64,000 bases of DNA from Tropicimonas sp. IMCC6043 (lineage in GTDB: Bacteria > Pseudomonadota > Alphaproteobacteria > Rhodobacterales > Rhodobacteraceae): NCBI RefSeq assembly GCF_004146235.1, contig NZ_SELO01000009.1, forward strand, positions 62,001 to 126,000, given 5' to 3'. The notes under the pieces were generated by a model. It was not told where the DNA came from. It did no database searches and saw only the letters and a program-made list of their open reading frames with translations. Each line of letters begins with the position of its first letter. Within the stretch, counting starts at the first letter, position 1. Positions 42,887-51,233 of this stretch are shown piece by piece. The position numbers and the translations under genes were made by a program.

Positions 42887-42964
42887 TCAACTCACTCCAT
42901 GCAAACGGGATTCCCGGACACTGACTGGCATACTTGCGGCGCCGAGCCAAGGATTTCGGCCGCG

Positions 42965-43005
42965 AAAAAACAAACGGGCCGGGCAGTCCTCCCCCTGCCC
43001 GGCCC
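42965..43005 (-). terminator. rho-independent terminator of ornithine decarboxylase
   Basis: On the minus strand GGGCCGGGCA (43005-42996) pairs with TGCCCGGCCC (42985-42976), followed by a T-rich run (GTTTGTTTTTT). It lies 27 bases past the decarboxylase stop. Confidence 0.92.
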
Positions 43006-43031
43006 GACACCGCCACGAGGGTAGCGGGTTG

Positions 43032-44204
43032 TCAGATCGCGACCACCGCGAGCGGCGGAAAGCCGTTGAATCCGACCGAGGAATAGCTCGACGTATAGGC
43101 GCCGGCATTGCGGATCAGCACCCGGTCGCCGGCGGCAAGCGTCAACGGCAGGTGGACGGGTCGCTTCTCGTAGAGCACGTCGGCGCTGTCGCAGGACGGG
43201 CCGGCGAGGATGCACGGTCCCTCGGCCTCACCGTCGCGGGCGGTCTCGAGCTGGTAGCGGATCGCCTCGCCCTCGGTCTCGGCGAGCCCGGAGAACCGGC
43301 CGATATCGAGATATACCCAGCGATGCGCGTCAAGCGAGCTCTTGCGCGAGACCAGCATCACCTCGCAGGCCAGCACGCCCGACTCCGCAACCAGGCCGCG
43401 GCCCGGCTCGGCCATCACCCGCTCGACCGCGCCGAAACGCGCCCGGACCTGCGCCATGACGCCGGCGGCATAGGCGGTCGGCGCCTCGATCGCCTCGCCG
43501 TAGAAGGCCGGGAAGCCACCACCGATGTTGAGCAGGCGCAGGTCGTGGCCGAGCGCCCGCGCGTCGTGCCAGACACCGGCCATCTCGTCGAGCACAGCGC
43601 CCCACATCTCCGATTTCCGGGTCTGCGAGCCGACATGGAAGGAGATGCCCACCGGGTCGAGCCCGAGCATCTTCGCATGCCCCATCAGCGCAATCGCGCT
43701 GTCGCGGTCGCAGCCGAACTTGCGGCTGAGCGGCCAGTCGGCCTGGCTGTTGGTGACCAGAAGGCGGATATAGACCTGCGCGCCGGGCGCGTGGTGGGCG
43801 ATCTTCTCGATCTCCTCCTCGGCATCGGCGGCAAAAAGCGTGATGCCGACCTGGTGGGCGAAGGCGATGTCGGAGGCGCGCTTGACTGTGTTGCCGAAGG
43901 AAATCGCCTCGGGGCGGGCACCGAGCGACAGGCAGAGCTCGATCTCACCGCGGGAGGCGGCGTCGAAATGCGAGCCGAGTTCGACGAGCCGCGACAGCAC
44001 CTCGCGCTCCGGATTCGCCTTGACGGCGTAGTGGATGTCGGCGCTGCCAAGCCCTGCCTTCAGCGCGAGATACTGCTGGGCGACGATGTTGGTGTCGATC
44101 ACCAGCGTCGGCCGGTCAAATTCGGTGACGGCAAGGTAGGATTCGAGGCGCGAGGACAGGGGAAGGGCGCGCGAGGCAAGCGCCTCGCCGAAATGCATCG
44201 TCAT
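43032..44204 (-). CDS. ornithine decarboxylase (fold-type III, PLP)
   Basis: Converts ornithine (possibly also lysine) to putrescine (or cadaverine). 390 residues with PLP Lys62 in HYAVKANPE, FDAASRGEIEL, the PLP-phosphate glycine loop LNIGGGFP, EPGRG (266-270) and the catalytic Cys338 in AGPSCDSADVL. This eukaryote-like short form is the usual alphaproteobacterial enzyme. The ATG at 44204 follows a short hairpin and a GGAG site. A 350-base leader upstream may hold a regulatory RNA. Confidence 0.94.
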   Translation of the reverse strand: MTMHFGEALASRALPLSSRLESYLAVTEFDRPTLVIDTNIVAQQYLALKAGLGSADIHYAVKANPEREVLSRLVELGSHFDAASRGEIELCLSLGARPEAISFGNTVKRASDIAFAHQVGITLFAADAEEEIEKIAHHAPGAQVYIRLLVTNSQADWPLSRKFGCDRDSAIALMGHAKMLGLDPVGISFHVGSQTRKSEMWGAVLDEMAGVWHDARALGHDLRLLNIGGGFPAFYGEAIEAPTAYAAGVMAQVRARFGAVERVMAEPGRGLVAESGVLACEVMLVSRKSSLDAHRWVYLDIGRFSGLAETEGEAIRYQLETARDGEAEGPCILAGPSCDSADVLYEKRPVHLPLTLAAGDRVLIRNAGAYTSSYSSVGFNGFPPLAVVAI

Positions 44205-44553
44205 CGGTCATCTCCAATAGACCCGGCCATCTATGGCCGCTCAGTTCCAAGGGAGACGTTACCGTCGCTACGTAAACACGTGTCGCGAGATGCTTCCGGC
44301 CAGAGGCGCGTGCGTTGGCGTCTTATTCGCGCATTTGGGGCAGAACGGGATTCGGCGCAAGAGATTTTTCGAGGCGCCCCGAGGAATTTTCACGCCGCCC
44401 GAAAACGATGCAGACCTGCGTCACCACGGGCGCACCTGCCCCGTCCTCCGACGCACCTGCCGCCGGGGACGAAGCGCCGGCGCCGTGGCATGCGAGAGAC
44501 GCGTGACAGGCGCCGCATTCTGCTACGCTGCCCAAAAACGGGAGATGTGCAAA
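44205..44553. other. 349-base divergent spacer, possible regulatory leader of ornithine decarboxylase
   Basis: No recognisable gene. A minus-strand frame (44323-44535, 70 codons) has odd composition and is not supported. Directly before the decarboxylase ribosome binding site, GGCCAT/ATGGCC (44225-44238) makes a small hairpin. Alphaproteobacterial ornithine decarboxylase genes are known to carry the speF RNA motif upstream; I cannot confirm it by eye. Confidence 0.45.
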
Positions 44554-44997
44554 ATGACAGTTCCACTGGTTCTTCTGGCGCTGCTGGTCGGCGCCACGAT
44601 GTCGGTCTATCTGCCGATGATCGCGCGGATGGCCGCCCTGCTGGGCTCGGCACCCTTGGCCAACGTGCCATTCTACGCGTTGGGGTTGGTCACCTCGATC
44701 GTCATCGCCGTGGCGACCGGCAGCCGGGCGGCGGAGTTCCGGATGCTGTCGACCCTGCCGCCATGGCTATTGCTCGCCGGCGTCATGAGCGCGGGGATGA
44801 TCATGGGCTCGTCTTTCCTTGTCCCCAGGATCGGCATCGGCGCCTTCTTCGTGCTGATGGTCTCCGGCCAGGTGCTCGCCGGGCTCGTCTTCGGCCAGCT
44901 CGGCCTGTTCGGCGTGCCCGCAAGCGTCTTGTCGATCGGCAAGGTCGGCGGCGCGCTGATGGTGATCGGCGGGGTCTGGCTGATCACTTTCTTCTGA
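44554..44997 (+). CDS. DMT-superfamily (DUF606/YdcZ) membrane protein
   Basis: A 147-residue protein with five hydrophobic segments, matching the DUF606 half-size transporters: MTVPLVLLALLVGATMSVYLPM, PPWLLLAGVMSAGMIMGSSFLVPRIG, FFVLMVSGQVLAGLVFGQLGLFG. Family members may work as dimers to export small molecules. I chose ATG 44554, nine bases after GGGAG; the ATG at 44545 abuts that site. Divergent from ornithine decarboxylase. Confidence 0.85.
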   Translation: MTVPLVLLALLVGATMSVYLPMIARMAALLGSAPLANVPFYALGLVTSIVIAVATGSRAAEFRMLSTLPPWLLLAGVMSAGMIMGSSFLVPRIGIGAFFVLMVSGQVLAGLVFGQLGLFGVPASVLSIGKVGGALMVIGGVWLITFF

Positions 44998-45105
44998 CCG
45001 GAACCGCGCCGGACGCGTGGGAGCCAGCAACCGCGTGACCGGTGCGGCGGGATCGGCTATGGCTCTCGCCAGCATCGAGTTTCTGGGTCACGAAGGACGG
45101 TTCAC

Positions 45106-45849
45106 ATGGCAGCAGGTTTCGGGACGTTTCTCACCATTCTGGTCCTCTGCGGCGTCCATGTTGCGTCCGGCATGGAGCGCGTGCAGCGCCGCCGCTGGAC
45201 GCCGCGGCTGCTCTCCATGGCGGCCGGGATCAGCGTCAGCTACGTCTTTCTCGACCTGATGCCTGCACTGGCGCAGAAACAGGCCGTCATCGAGCGGGCC
45301 GGACTCCTGCCGCAGCTCGACCACCACGTCTACCTCTTAGCGCTCATCGGCTTGGTGGTGGCCTTCTGGGTCGAGACCGCGTCGCGCGCCTCGCGCCGAC
45401 GTCACCGCGAGGCGGGCGCGCCGGACCGAACCGGTGCGGCCACCTACCGGCTCAGCATCGCCTCCTTCGTCGTGCTCAACGCCGCCATCGGCTATGCCAC
45501 CGGCAGCCCCGGCGACGAGGCGGTGGAGCCGCTCTGGCTCTTCGCCCTCGCACTCGCCCTGCATTTTCTCGTCAACGACCATTCGCTGGTCGAGCATCAC
45601 GGGCCGCGCTACCAGCGTTTCGGCCGCTGGTGGCTGGTCCTCGGCCTCCTCGCCGGCTGGCTGATCGGCATCGACAAGCGCCTCGAAATCCCCGAGGTGG
45701 CGCTGGCGCTTGCGCTCTCCTATGTCTCCGGCGGCACGATCCTCAACATCCTGCGTCACGAACTGCCGGACACCGACCGGACAACCGATGTCGGCGCCTT
45801 CCTCCTCGGGACGCTGCTCTACGGAACCCTGCTGCTCCTGCTCCGCTGA
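45106..45849 (+). CDS. uncharacterised polytopic membrane protein, ZIP-like features
   Basis: A 247-residue protein with about seven membrane helices. Conserved-looking polar residues sit in helices: GISVSYVFLDLMPALAQ, LHFLVNDHSLVEHHGPRY and LSYVSGGTILNILRHELP. His/Asp/Glu residues in such positions, and the order of segments, recall ZIP metal permeases, but the canonical ZIP helix 4-5 motif is not convincing. I treat the metal role as a guess. It has its own start (ATG 45106) 109 bases after the DMT gene. Confidence 0.6.
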   Translation: MAAGFGTFLTILVLCGVHVASGMERVQRRRWTPRLLSMAAGISVSYVFLDLMPALAQKQAVIERAGLLPQLDHHVYLLALIGLVVAFWVETASRASRRRHREAGAPDRTGAATYRLSIASFVVLNAAIGYATGSPGDEAVEPLWLFALALALHFLVNDHSLVEHHGPRYQRFGRWWLVLGLLAGWLIGIDKRLEIPEVALALALSYVSGGTILNILRHELPDTDRTTDVGAFLLGTLLYGTLLLLLR

Positions 45850-45867
45850 CCGCCCCGAAACGCAGAC

Positions 45868-45891
45868 GGGCGGCAGGTTGCCCTGCCGCCC
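45868..45891. terminator. hairpin between convergent genes before pntB
   Basis: GGGCGGCAGG (45868-45877) pairs with CCTGCCGCCC (45882-45891) around a four-base loop in the 65-base gap. The stem is strong but there is no T-run on either side. Confidence 0.55.
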
Positions 45892-45914
45892 GCCGCGTCC
45901 GTTGTCCGATCCGG

Positions 45915-47369
45915 TCAGTCGATCCGGGTCAGCAGGTCGTCGAGGCTCTTCTTGGCGTCGCCGAAGAACATCCGCGTGTTCTCCTTGTAGAAGAGCGGGT
46001 TCTCGATGCCCGAATAGCCCGTGCCCTGGCCGCGCTTGGAGACGAAGACCTGCTTGGCCTTCCAAACTTCGAGCACCGGCATGCCGGCGATCGGCGAGTT
46101 CGGGTCTTCCTGCGCGGACGGGTTCACGATGTCGTTCGAGCCGATGACGATGACCACGTCCGTTTCCGGGAAATCGTCGTTGATCTCGTCCATCTCGAGC
46201 ACGATATCGTAGGGCACCTTGGCCTCGGCCAGCAGCACGTTCATGTGCCCCGGCAGACGCCCGGCGACCGGGTGGATGCCGAAGCGGACCTCCTTACCCT
46301 TGGCCCGAAGGCGCCGGGACAGCTCGGCCACGCTCTGCTGCGCCTGCGCCACCGCGAGGCCGTAGCCCGGCACGATGATGACGCTGTCGGCATCGTCGAG
46401 CGCGGAGGCCACGCCGTCGGCGTCGATGGCGATCTGCTCGCCGGTGACTTCCGCCGCCGGTTCGCCCGAACCGCCGAAGCCGCCGAGGATGACGCTGACG
46501 AAGTGCCGGTTCATCGCCTTGCACATGATGTAGCTCAGGATCGCACCCGAAGAGCCCACCAGTGCGCCGGTAACGATCAGCAGGTCGTTGCTGAGCGAGA
46601 AGCCGATCGCCGCCGCGGCCCAGCCCGAGTAGGAGTTGAGCATCGAGACCACGACGGGCATGTCGGCGCCGCCGATCCCCATGATCAGGTGGTAGCCGAT
46701 GAAGAACGCCAGCAGCGTCATCAAGAGCACCATCCAAAAGCCGGTGCCGGCGGGGGCGTTGAAATACATCACCAGGAGGATCAGCGACAGCGCCGCGGCG
46801 GCCGCGTTCAGCAGGTGCCCACCGGGAAGCTGCTTCGGCTTGCCGTCGATATTGCCCGCGAGCTTGCCGAAGGCGATCACCGAACCGGTGAAGGTCACCG
46901 CACCGATGAAGATGCCGAGGAACAGCTCGACCTTCAGGATGTTGATCAGAGCGCCCGCTTCCGGGTCCTCGATCTTGTGAACCAGCGCGGCGGCGAAGCC
47001 CTCGGCAGCGTGCCGGGCCGCCTCGTCCATGCCAAGCACGTTGGAGAGCTCGAGATGGGCGTTGAAGCCGACGAAGACCGCGGCGAGACCCACGAGCGCG
47101 TGCATGGCGGCGACGAGCTGCGGCATCTCGGTCATCTGCACCCGCTTGGCGATGTAGACGCCGATGGCGCCGCCGCCGGCAAGCAGGATGAGCGACAGGA
47201 TCCAGAGGCCGGAACCCGGCCCGATCAGCGTCGCGAAGACCGCCAGCGCCATGCCGACGATGCCGTACCAGACGGCCCGCTTGGCGCTCTCCTGGCCGGA
47301 GAGCCCGCCCAGCGAGAGGATGAAGAGGACGGCCGCAACAATATAGGCGGCAGTGGTAAAGCCTTCCAT
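45915..47369 (-). CDS. pntB: NAD(P) transhydrogenase subunit beta
   Basis: Proton-translocating transhydrogenase, NADP(H)-binding subunit; it drives NADPH formation with the proton gradient. 484 residues: nine or so helices in the N-terminal part, then domain III with [35 protein letters not shown] and [14 protein letters not shown]. It follows pntA by 12 bases. Length and motifs are standard. Confidence 0.96.
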   Translation of the reverse strand: MEGFTTAAYIVAAVLFILSLGGLSGQESAKRAVWYGIVGMALAVFATLIGPGSGLWILSLILLAGGGAIGVYIAKRVQMTEMPQLVAAMHALVGLAAVFVGFNAHLELSNVLGMDEAARHAAEGFAAALVHKIEDPEAGALINILKVELFLGIFIGAVTFTGSVIAFGKLAGNIDGKPKQLPGGHLLNAAAAALSLILLVMYFNAPAGTGFWMVLLMTLLAFFIGYHLIMGIGGADMPVVVSMLNSYSGWAAAAIGFSLSNDLLIVTGALVGSSGAILSYIMCKAMNRHFVSVILGGFGGSGEPAAEVTGEQIAIDADGVASALDDADSVIIVPGYGLAVAQAQQSVAELSRRLRAKGKEVRFGIHPVAGRLPGHMNVLLAEAKVPYDIVLEMDEINDDFPETDVVIVIGSNDIVNPSAQEDPNSPIAGMPVLEVWKAKQVFVSKRGQGTGYSGIENPLFYKENTRMFFGDAKKSLDDLLTRID

Positions 47370-47382
47370 TGTCTCGCCCTCC

Positions 47383-48957
47383 TTAGGATTTCTGGAACAT
47401 GGCGAGCATGCGCCGGGTTACGAGGAAACCGCCGAAGATGTTGATCCCGACCATGAAGACCGAGAGCGCGGCGAGGATGACGACCAGCCATCCGCCCGAG
47501 CCGATCTGCATCAGCGCGCCGAGGATGATGATCGAGGAGATGGCGTTGGTGACCGCCATGAGCGGCGTGTGGAGCGAGTGGGAGACGTTCCAGATCACCT
47601 GGAAGCCGACGAAGACAGCCAGCACGAAGACGATGAAGTGCTGCATGAAGCTCGATGGCGCAAAGGCACCGACGAGGAGCAGGAGCGCGCCACTGATGCC
47701 GAGCAGCAGGGCCTGGCTCCGGGTCTGCTTGCGGAATTCCTCCCGCTCGAGCGCCAGCTTCTCTTCCCGCGTGAGCTCCTTCGGCTTCTCGGCCGGCTTC
47801 TTGACCGCGATCGCCTGGATCTTGGGCGGCGGCGGCGGGAAGGTGATCGCACCCTCGTGGGTGATCGTGGCCCCGCGGATCACGTCATCGTCCATGTTGT
47901 GATTGACCGTGCCGTCCTTCTCGGGCGTCAGGTCAGTCATCATGTGACGAATGTTGGTGGCATAGAGCGTGGAGCTCTGCGCCGCCATCCGGCTCGGGAA
48001 ATCCGTGTAGCCGACGATGGTCACGCCATTGTCGGTCACGATCTTCTCGTCCTTGACCGTCAGCTCGCAGTTGCCGCCGCGCTCGGCAGCGAGGTCGACG
48101 ATCACCGAGCCGGGCTTCATCATCTCGACCATGTCCTTGGTCCAGAGCACCGGCGCGTCCCGGTTGGGAATGAGCGCGGTGGTGATGACGATGTCCATTT
48201 CGGGGGCGAGTTCGCGGAACTTGGCAAGCTGCGCCTCGCGGAACTCGGGGCTCGAGGGCGCCGCGTAGCCGCCGGTGGCCGCGCCGTCCGTCTGCTCCTC
48301 GTCAAACTCGAGGTAGACGAACTCGGCACCCATCGACTCGATCTGCTCGGCCACTTCGGGCCGAACGTCGAAGGCATAGGTGATGGCGCCCAGCGAGGTC
48401 GAGGTGCCGATCGCGGCAAGCCCGGCGACGCCGGCACCAACGACCAGTACTTTCGCGGGAGGCACCTTGCCGGCGGCCGTCACCTGGCCGGTGAAGAAGC
48501 GGCCGAAATTGTTGCCGGCCTCGATCACTGCCCGGTAGCCGGCGATATTGGCCATCGAGCTGAGCGCGTCCATCTTCTGCGCCCGGCTGATCCGCGGCAC
48601 CATGTCCATCGCGATGACGGAGGCGCCCTTTTCCTTCGCCGCTTCCATCAGCGCCTCGTTGGAGGCCGGATAGAAGAAGGAAATCAGCGTCTTGTCGGCA
48701 CTGAGCAGGCCGATCTCCGCGTCTTCCGGCGGCCGCACCTTGGCGATGATGTCGCTCGCGGCATAGAGCTCCTCTGCGGACCCCAATACCTCAACACCCG
48801 CCTCGGCATAGGCGGCGTCCGAGAAGCCGGCGGCCTTCCCGGCCCCGCTCTCGATCGCGCATTCGTACCCGAGTTTCTGTAGCTGCTTGGCGGAATCGGG
48901 TGTCATGGCGACACGCGACTCGCCCGGGAATACCTCCCGCGGGGTACCTATCTTCAC
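47383..48957 (-). CDS. pntA: NAD(P) transhydrogenase subunit alpha (fused PntAA-PntAB form)
   Basis: 524 residues from GTG 48957 ([19 protein letters not shown]). The NAD-binding domain I has [34 protein letters not shown] and [15 protein letters not shown]; a Pro/Lys/Glu-rich linker leads to four C-terminal helices ([21 protein letters not shown]). Some alphaproteobacteria split this into two genes; here it is a single chain. AAGGGA precedes the GTG. Cotranscribed with pntB. Confidence 0.96.
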   Translation of the reverse strand: MKIGTPREVFPGESRVAMTPDSAKQLQKLGYECAIESGAGKAAGFSDAAYAEAGVEVLGSAEELYAASDIIAKVRPPEDAEIGLLSADKTLISFFYPASNEALMEAAKEKGASVIAMDMVPRISRAQKMDALSSMANIAGYRAVIEAGNNFGRFFTGQVTAAGKVPPAKVLVVGAGVAGLAAIGTSTSLGAITYAFDVRPEVAEQIESMGAEFVYLEFDEEQTDGAATGGYAAPSSPEFREAQLAKFRELAPEMDIVITTALIPNRDAPVLWTKDMVEMMKPGSVIVDLAAERGGNCELTVKDEKIVTDNGVTIVGYTDFPSRMAAQSSTLYATNIRHMMTDLTPEKDGTVNHNMDDDVIRGATITHEGAITFPPPPPKIQAIAVKKPAEKPKELTREEKLALEREEFRKQTRSQALLLGISGALLLLVGAFAPSSFMQHFIVFVLAVFVGFQVIWNVSHSLHTPLMAVTNAISSIIILGALMQIGSGGWLVVILAALSVFMVGINIFGGFLVTRRMLAMFQKS

Positions 48958-49083
48958 GTATCCGTCCCTTTCGTTCGGATGCGGTCGAGGCTTGCCCAAC
49001 CGCATATGTCGTTCTCCGAGGCCGTGTTTGGCACCCATACTGCGGGTTTTCCAGCGCAAAGGAGGCAGGCGCGGCGTTATGCT

Positions 49084-49548
49084 CTAGAGCCAGCGTCGGG
49101 TGCGGGCCGACCATTGCGCGAATTGGGGGCCGAAATCCTCCTGGAGCCAGCGCTCCTCCTCGAGGATGAACCGGTCGGTGATCAGCCACATGAAGAGCGG
49201 AACGAGGATCAGGCTCGGCCAGGCGGACCAGTGGACGATCAGCCCCAGGAGCACCATCAGGTCGCCGAGATAGATCGGGTTTCGCGTGCGCGAAAAGACT
49301 CCGTTGGTCACCAGATGCCGCGCATGATGATGGGGAATCACAGTGGTGTGGTTCTGCTGCATCTGCACCACGGCGACGAGCATCAGCAGGATCCCGCCGC
49401 CCACCAGCAGGCCCGCCGCGATGTCGGTCAGCGGGTGGTCGACCGGCGCCACCGGCAGGCTGACCGCCTGCACCCGCGCCAAGATCAGAAAGAGCACCAG
49501 CCAGAGCGGCGGCAGATCAAGCCATTTCCACAGCGGCATCTTCGGCAT
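49084..49548 (-). CDS. isoprenylcysteine methyltransferase-like (PEMT/ICMT) membrane protein
   Basis: A 154-residue polytopic protein of the phospholipid/isoprenylcysteine methyltransferase fold: four helices, the SAM-binding LVTNGVFSRTRNPIYLGDLM and the C-terminal EERWLQEDFGPQFAQWSARTRRWL. Bacterial members may methylate small hydrophobic thiols or lipids; target unknown. Start 49548 follows GGGAG by six bases. Confidence 0.85.
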   Translation of the reverse strand: MPKMPLWKWLDLPPLWLVLFLILARVQAVSLPVAPVDHPLTDIAAGLLVGGGILLMLVAVVQMQQNHTTVIPHHHARHLVTNGVFSRTRNPIYLGDLMVLLGLIVHWSAWPSLILVPLFMWLITDRFILEEERWLQEDFGPQFAQWSARTRRWL

Positions 49549-49824
49549 TGGTCGCTCCCGGCCACAAAACATCGCGGTCACTGATACATCCGCCGGGCGC
49601 GCCTGCAAGCCCGCGGCTTCGGACGGCCATTCCATCCGTTGTCGGGATGAGGTTTGAACGGAAGCGCAGTTTTCAGTTATTGATCGGCGATGTCCTTGCA
49701 GCTCCGGCCGCGGCGCGTGCCCCGTGGGCGCAATCGAGGGAGATATGATGACCGGTTTCGCCAGTATTTGCGGCCCATTGTCCCTGCGCCGTTGCCCGGG
49801 ACTCGGCATGACGGGCTTCCACGA

Positions 49825-50319
49825 ATGAATTGGGAGATTCGCGCGGGCGGAGCAGCGGAGGCCGCTTCCTGCATGGACGTCTATGTGGATGCGGTGCGCA
49901 ACGGGACGGCAGGGCACTACACGCCAGCTCAGGCGCTCGCCTGGGCGCCGACCGAGGCGGTCGAGGACTGGCTGCCGCCACGACTGGCCGCCGGGACGAC
50001 ATGGATTGCCTGGTCGGCGACGCGCGCCGAAGGATTCCTGACGGTGACGCCTGCGGGCCATCTCGATTTCTTCTTCGTCCGCCCCGAAGCTCGCGCAAGC
50101 GGCCTCGCCGCAGCGCTCTACGCGCACCTGATGACTTGGGCGGACGCGCAGGGACACGACCATCTGACCACAGATGCCAGCCACCTCGCCCGCTCTTTCC
50201 TTGAAAAGCGCGGCTGGCGGATGATCGCGGGCGAAACCGCAATCCGCCACGGCGTGGCGCTCAAACGCTGGCGGATGGACTGGCAACGCCCCTCGGAAAC
50301 GTCCGGCGTGGCCACCTAA
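49825..50319 (+). CDS. GNAT-family N-acetyltransferase
   Basis: A 164-residue acetyltransferase. The fold is visible in WIAWSATRAEGFLTVTPAGHLDFFFVRPEARASGLAAALYAHLMTWA, in which RASGLAAAL is the acetyl-CoA loop (usually R-G-x-G, here A-S-G), followed by HLTTDASHLARSFLEKRGW. The weakened loop suggests lower or altered activity. Start ATG 49825 gives MNWEIRAGGAAEAAS. Substrate unknown. It is convergent with the C26 peptidase gene. Confidence 0.8.
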   Translation: MNWEIRAGGAAEAASCMDVYVDAVRNGTAGHYTPAQALAWAPTEAVEDWLPPRLAAGTTWIAWSATRAEGFLTVTPAGHLDFFFVRPEARASGLAAALYAHLMTWADAQGHDHLTTDASHLARSFLEKRGWRMIAGETAIRHGVALKRWRMDWQRPSETSGVAT

Positions 50320-50354
50320 CGCCCTGAATCTGTGTGAAACTCCGTCGGCCCACC

Positions 50355-51131
50355 TCAGGCGGTACGGAGCGCCGGCCCCTGTCGCCGCGCCGCCCAGTCG
50401 GCCACCGCCTCCCCGAACGCTTCGAAGAGCGGCCGCGAGACCGGATCGCAGGCGGCGCGATATTCCGGATGCCATTGCACCGAGAGGGTAAAGCCCGGCG
50501 CGCCCTCGACATGGATCGCCTCGGGCGTTCCGTCCGGCGCGCGGCCCTCGATGACGATCCGCTTGCCGGGCTGGCAGATTCCCTGTCCGTGCAGCGAATT
50601 GGTCATCACCTCCAGCGTGCCGTAGAGCCGGTGAAACACGCCTCCTTCGGTGAAGCGGACGCAGTGGCGCAGGGCGAATTTCTCGTCCAGCGTGCCGTCG
50701 GGCGGCATCCGGTGGTTCATCCGCCCCGGCAGGTCCCGGATCTCCGGGTGCAGCGTGCCGCCCATCGCGACATTGACCTCCTGAAAGCCGCGGCAGATGC
50801 CGAGAAAGGGTTGGCCGCGCTCCACCAGCGCCCGGATCAGCGGCAGGGCGACCGCGTCGCGCGCCCGGTCGAAGGCGCCATGCGCTTCCGTCGCCGTCTC
50901 GCCATATTCCTCAGGATGCACGTTGGGTCGCCCGCCGGTAAAGAGAAAGCCGTCGCAGACCTCCATCAGATCCTCGACCCGCACGAAGCGCGGATCGGCC
51001 GGCACCACCAGGGGCAGCGCTCCGCAGACCTCCGCCACGGCCTCCGAGTTCATCGTCCCGCCGGCATGGGTCGGGTATTCGTCGTTGATCAGGTGTTGGT
51101 TGCCGATGATGCCGACGACGGGACGCGCCAT
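50355..51131 (-). CDS. gamma-glutamyl-gamma-aminobutyrate hydrolase family (peptidase C26)
   Basis: A 258-residue class I glutamine-amidotransferase-like hydrolase similar to PuuD, which frees GABA in putrescine degradation. The nucleophile Cys is in PFLGICRGFQEVNVAMGG and the His in LSVQWHPEYRA. VDGFLFTGGRPNVHPEEYG (region near residue 60) is also typical. No other putrescine-degradation gene is beside it, though an ornithine decarboxylase lies 6 kb away. Confidence 0.9.
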   Translation of the reverse strand: MARPVVGIIGNQHLINDEYPTHAGGTMNSEAVAEVCGALPLVVPADPRFVRVEDLMEVCDGFLFTGGRPNVHPEEYGETATEAHGAFDRARDAVALPLIRALVERGQPFLGICRGFQEVNVAMGGTLHPEIRDLPGRMNHRMPPDGTLDEKFALRHCVRFTEGGVFHRLYGTLEVMTNSLHGQGICQPGKRIVIEGRAPDGTPEAIHVEGAPGFTLSVQWHPEYRAACDPVSRPLFEAFGEAVADWAARRQGPALRTA

Positions 51132-51233
51132 GGTGCCTCGCTGGTTGCTCTGCCTTCTACATAGACCGGCCGGCGGCTGCCTCAAAGACTCTCTCGCGCA
51201 CAGATCCCTGCGCCGCCGCACCAACCTGCGCCG

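Noticed and set aside
44323-44535. 70-codon minus-strand frame in the ornithine decarboxylase leader
   Set aside because: No ribosome binding site, odd composition and no family; kept only as part of a possible leader RNA.
49549-50475. Upstream extension of the methyltransferase-like frame
   Set aside because: The open frame is long, but similarity begins at 49548, right after a good ribosome binding site, and the rest is antisense to a GNAT gene.
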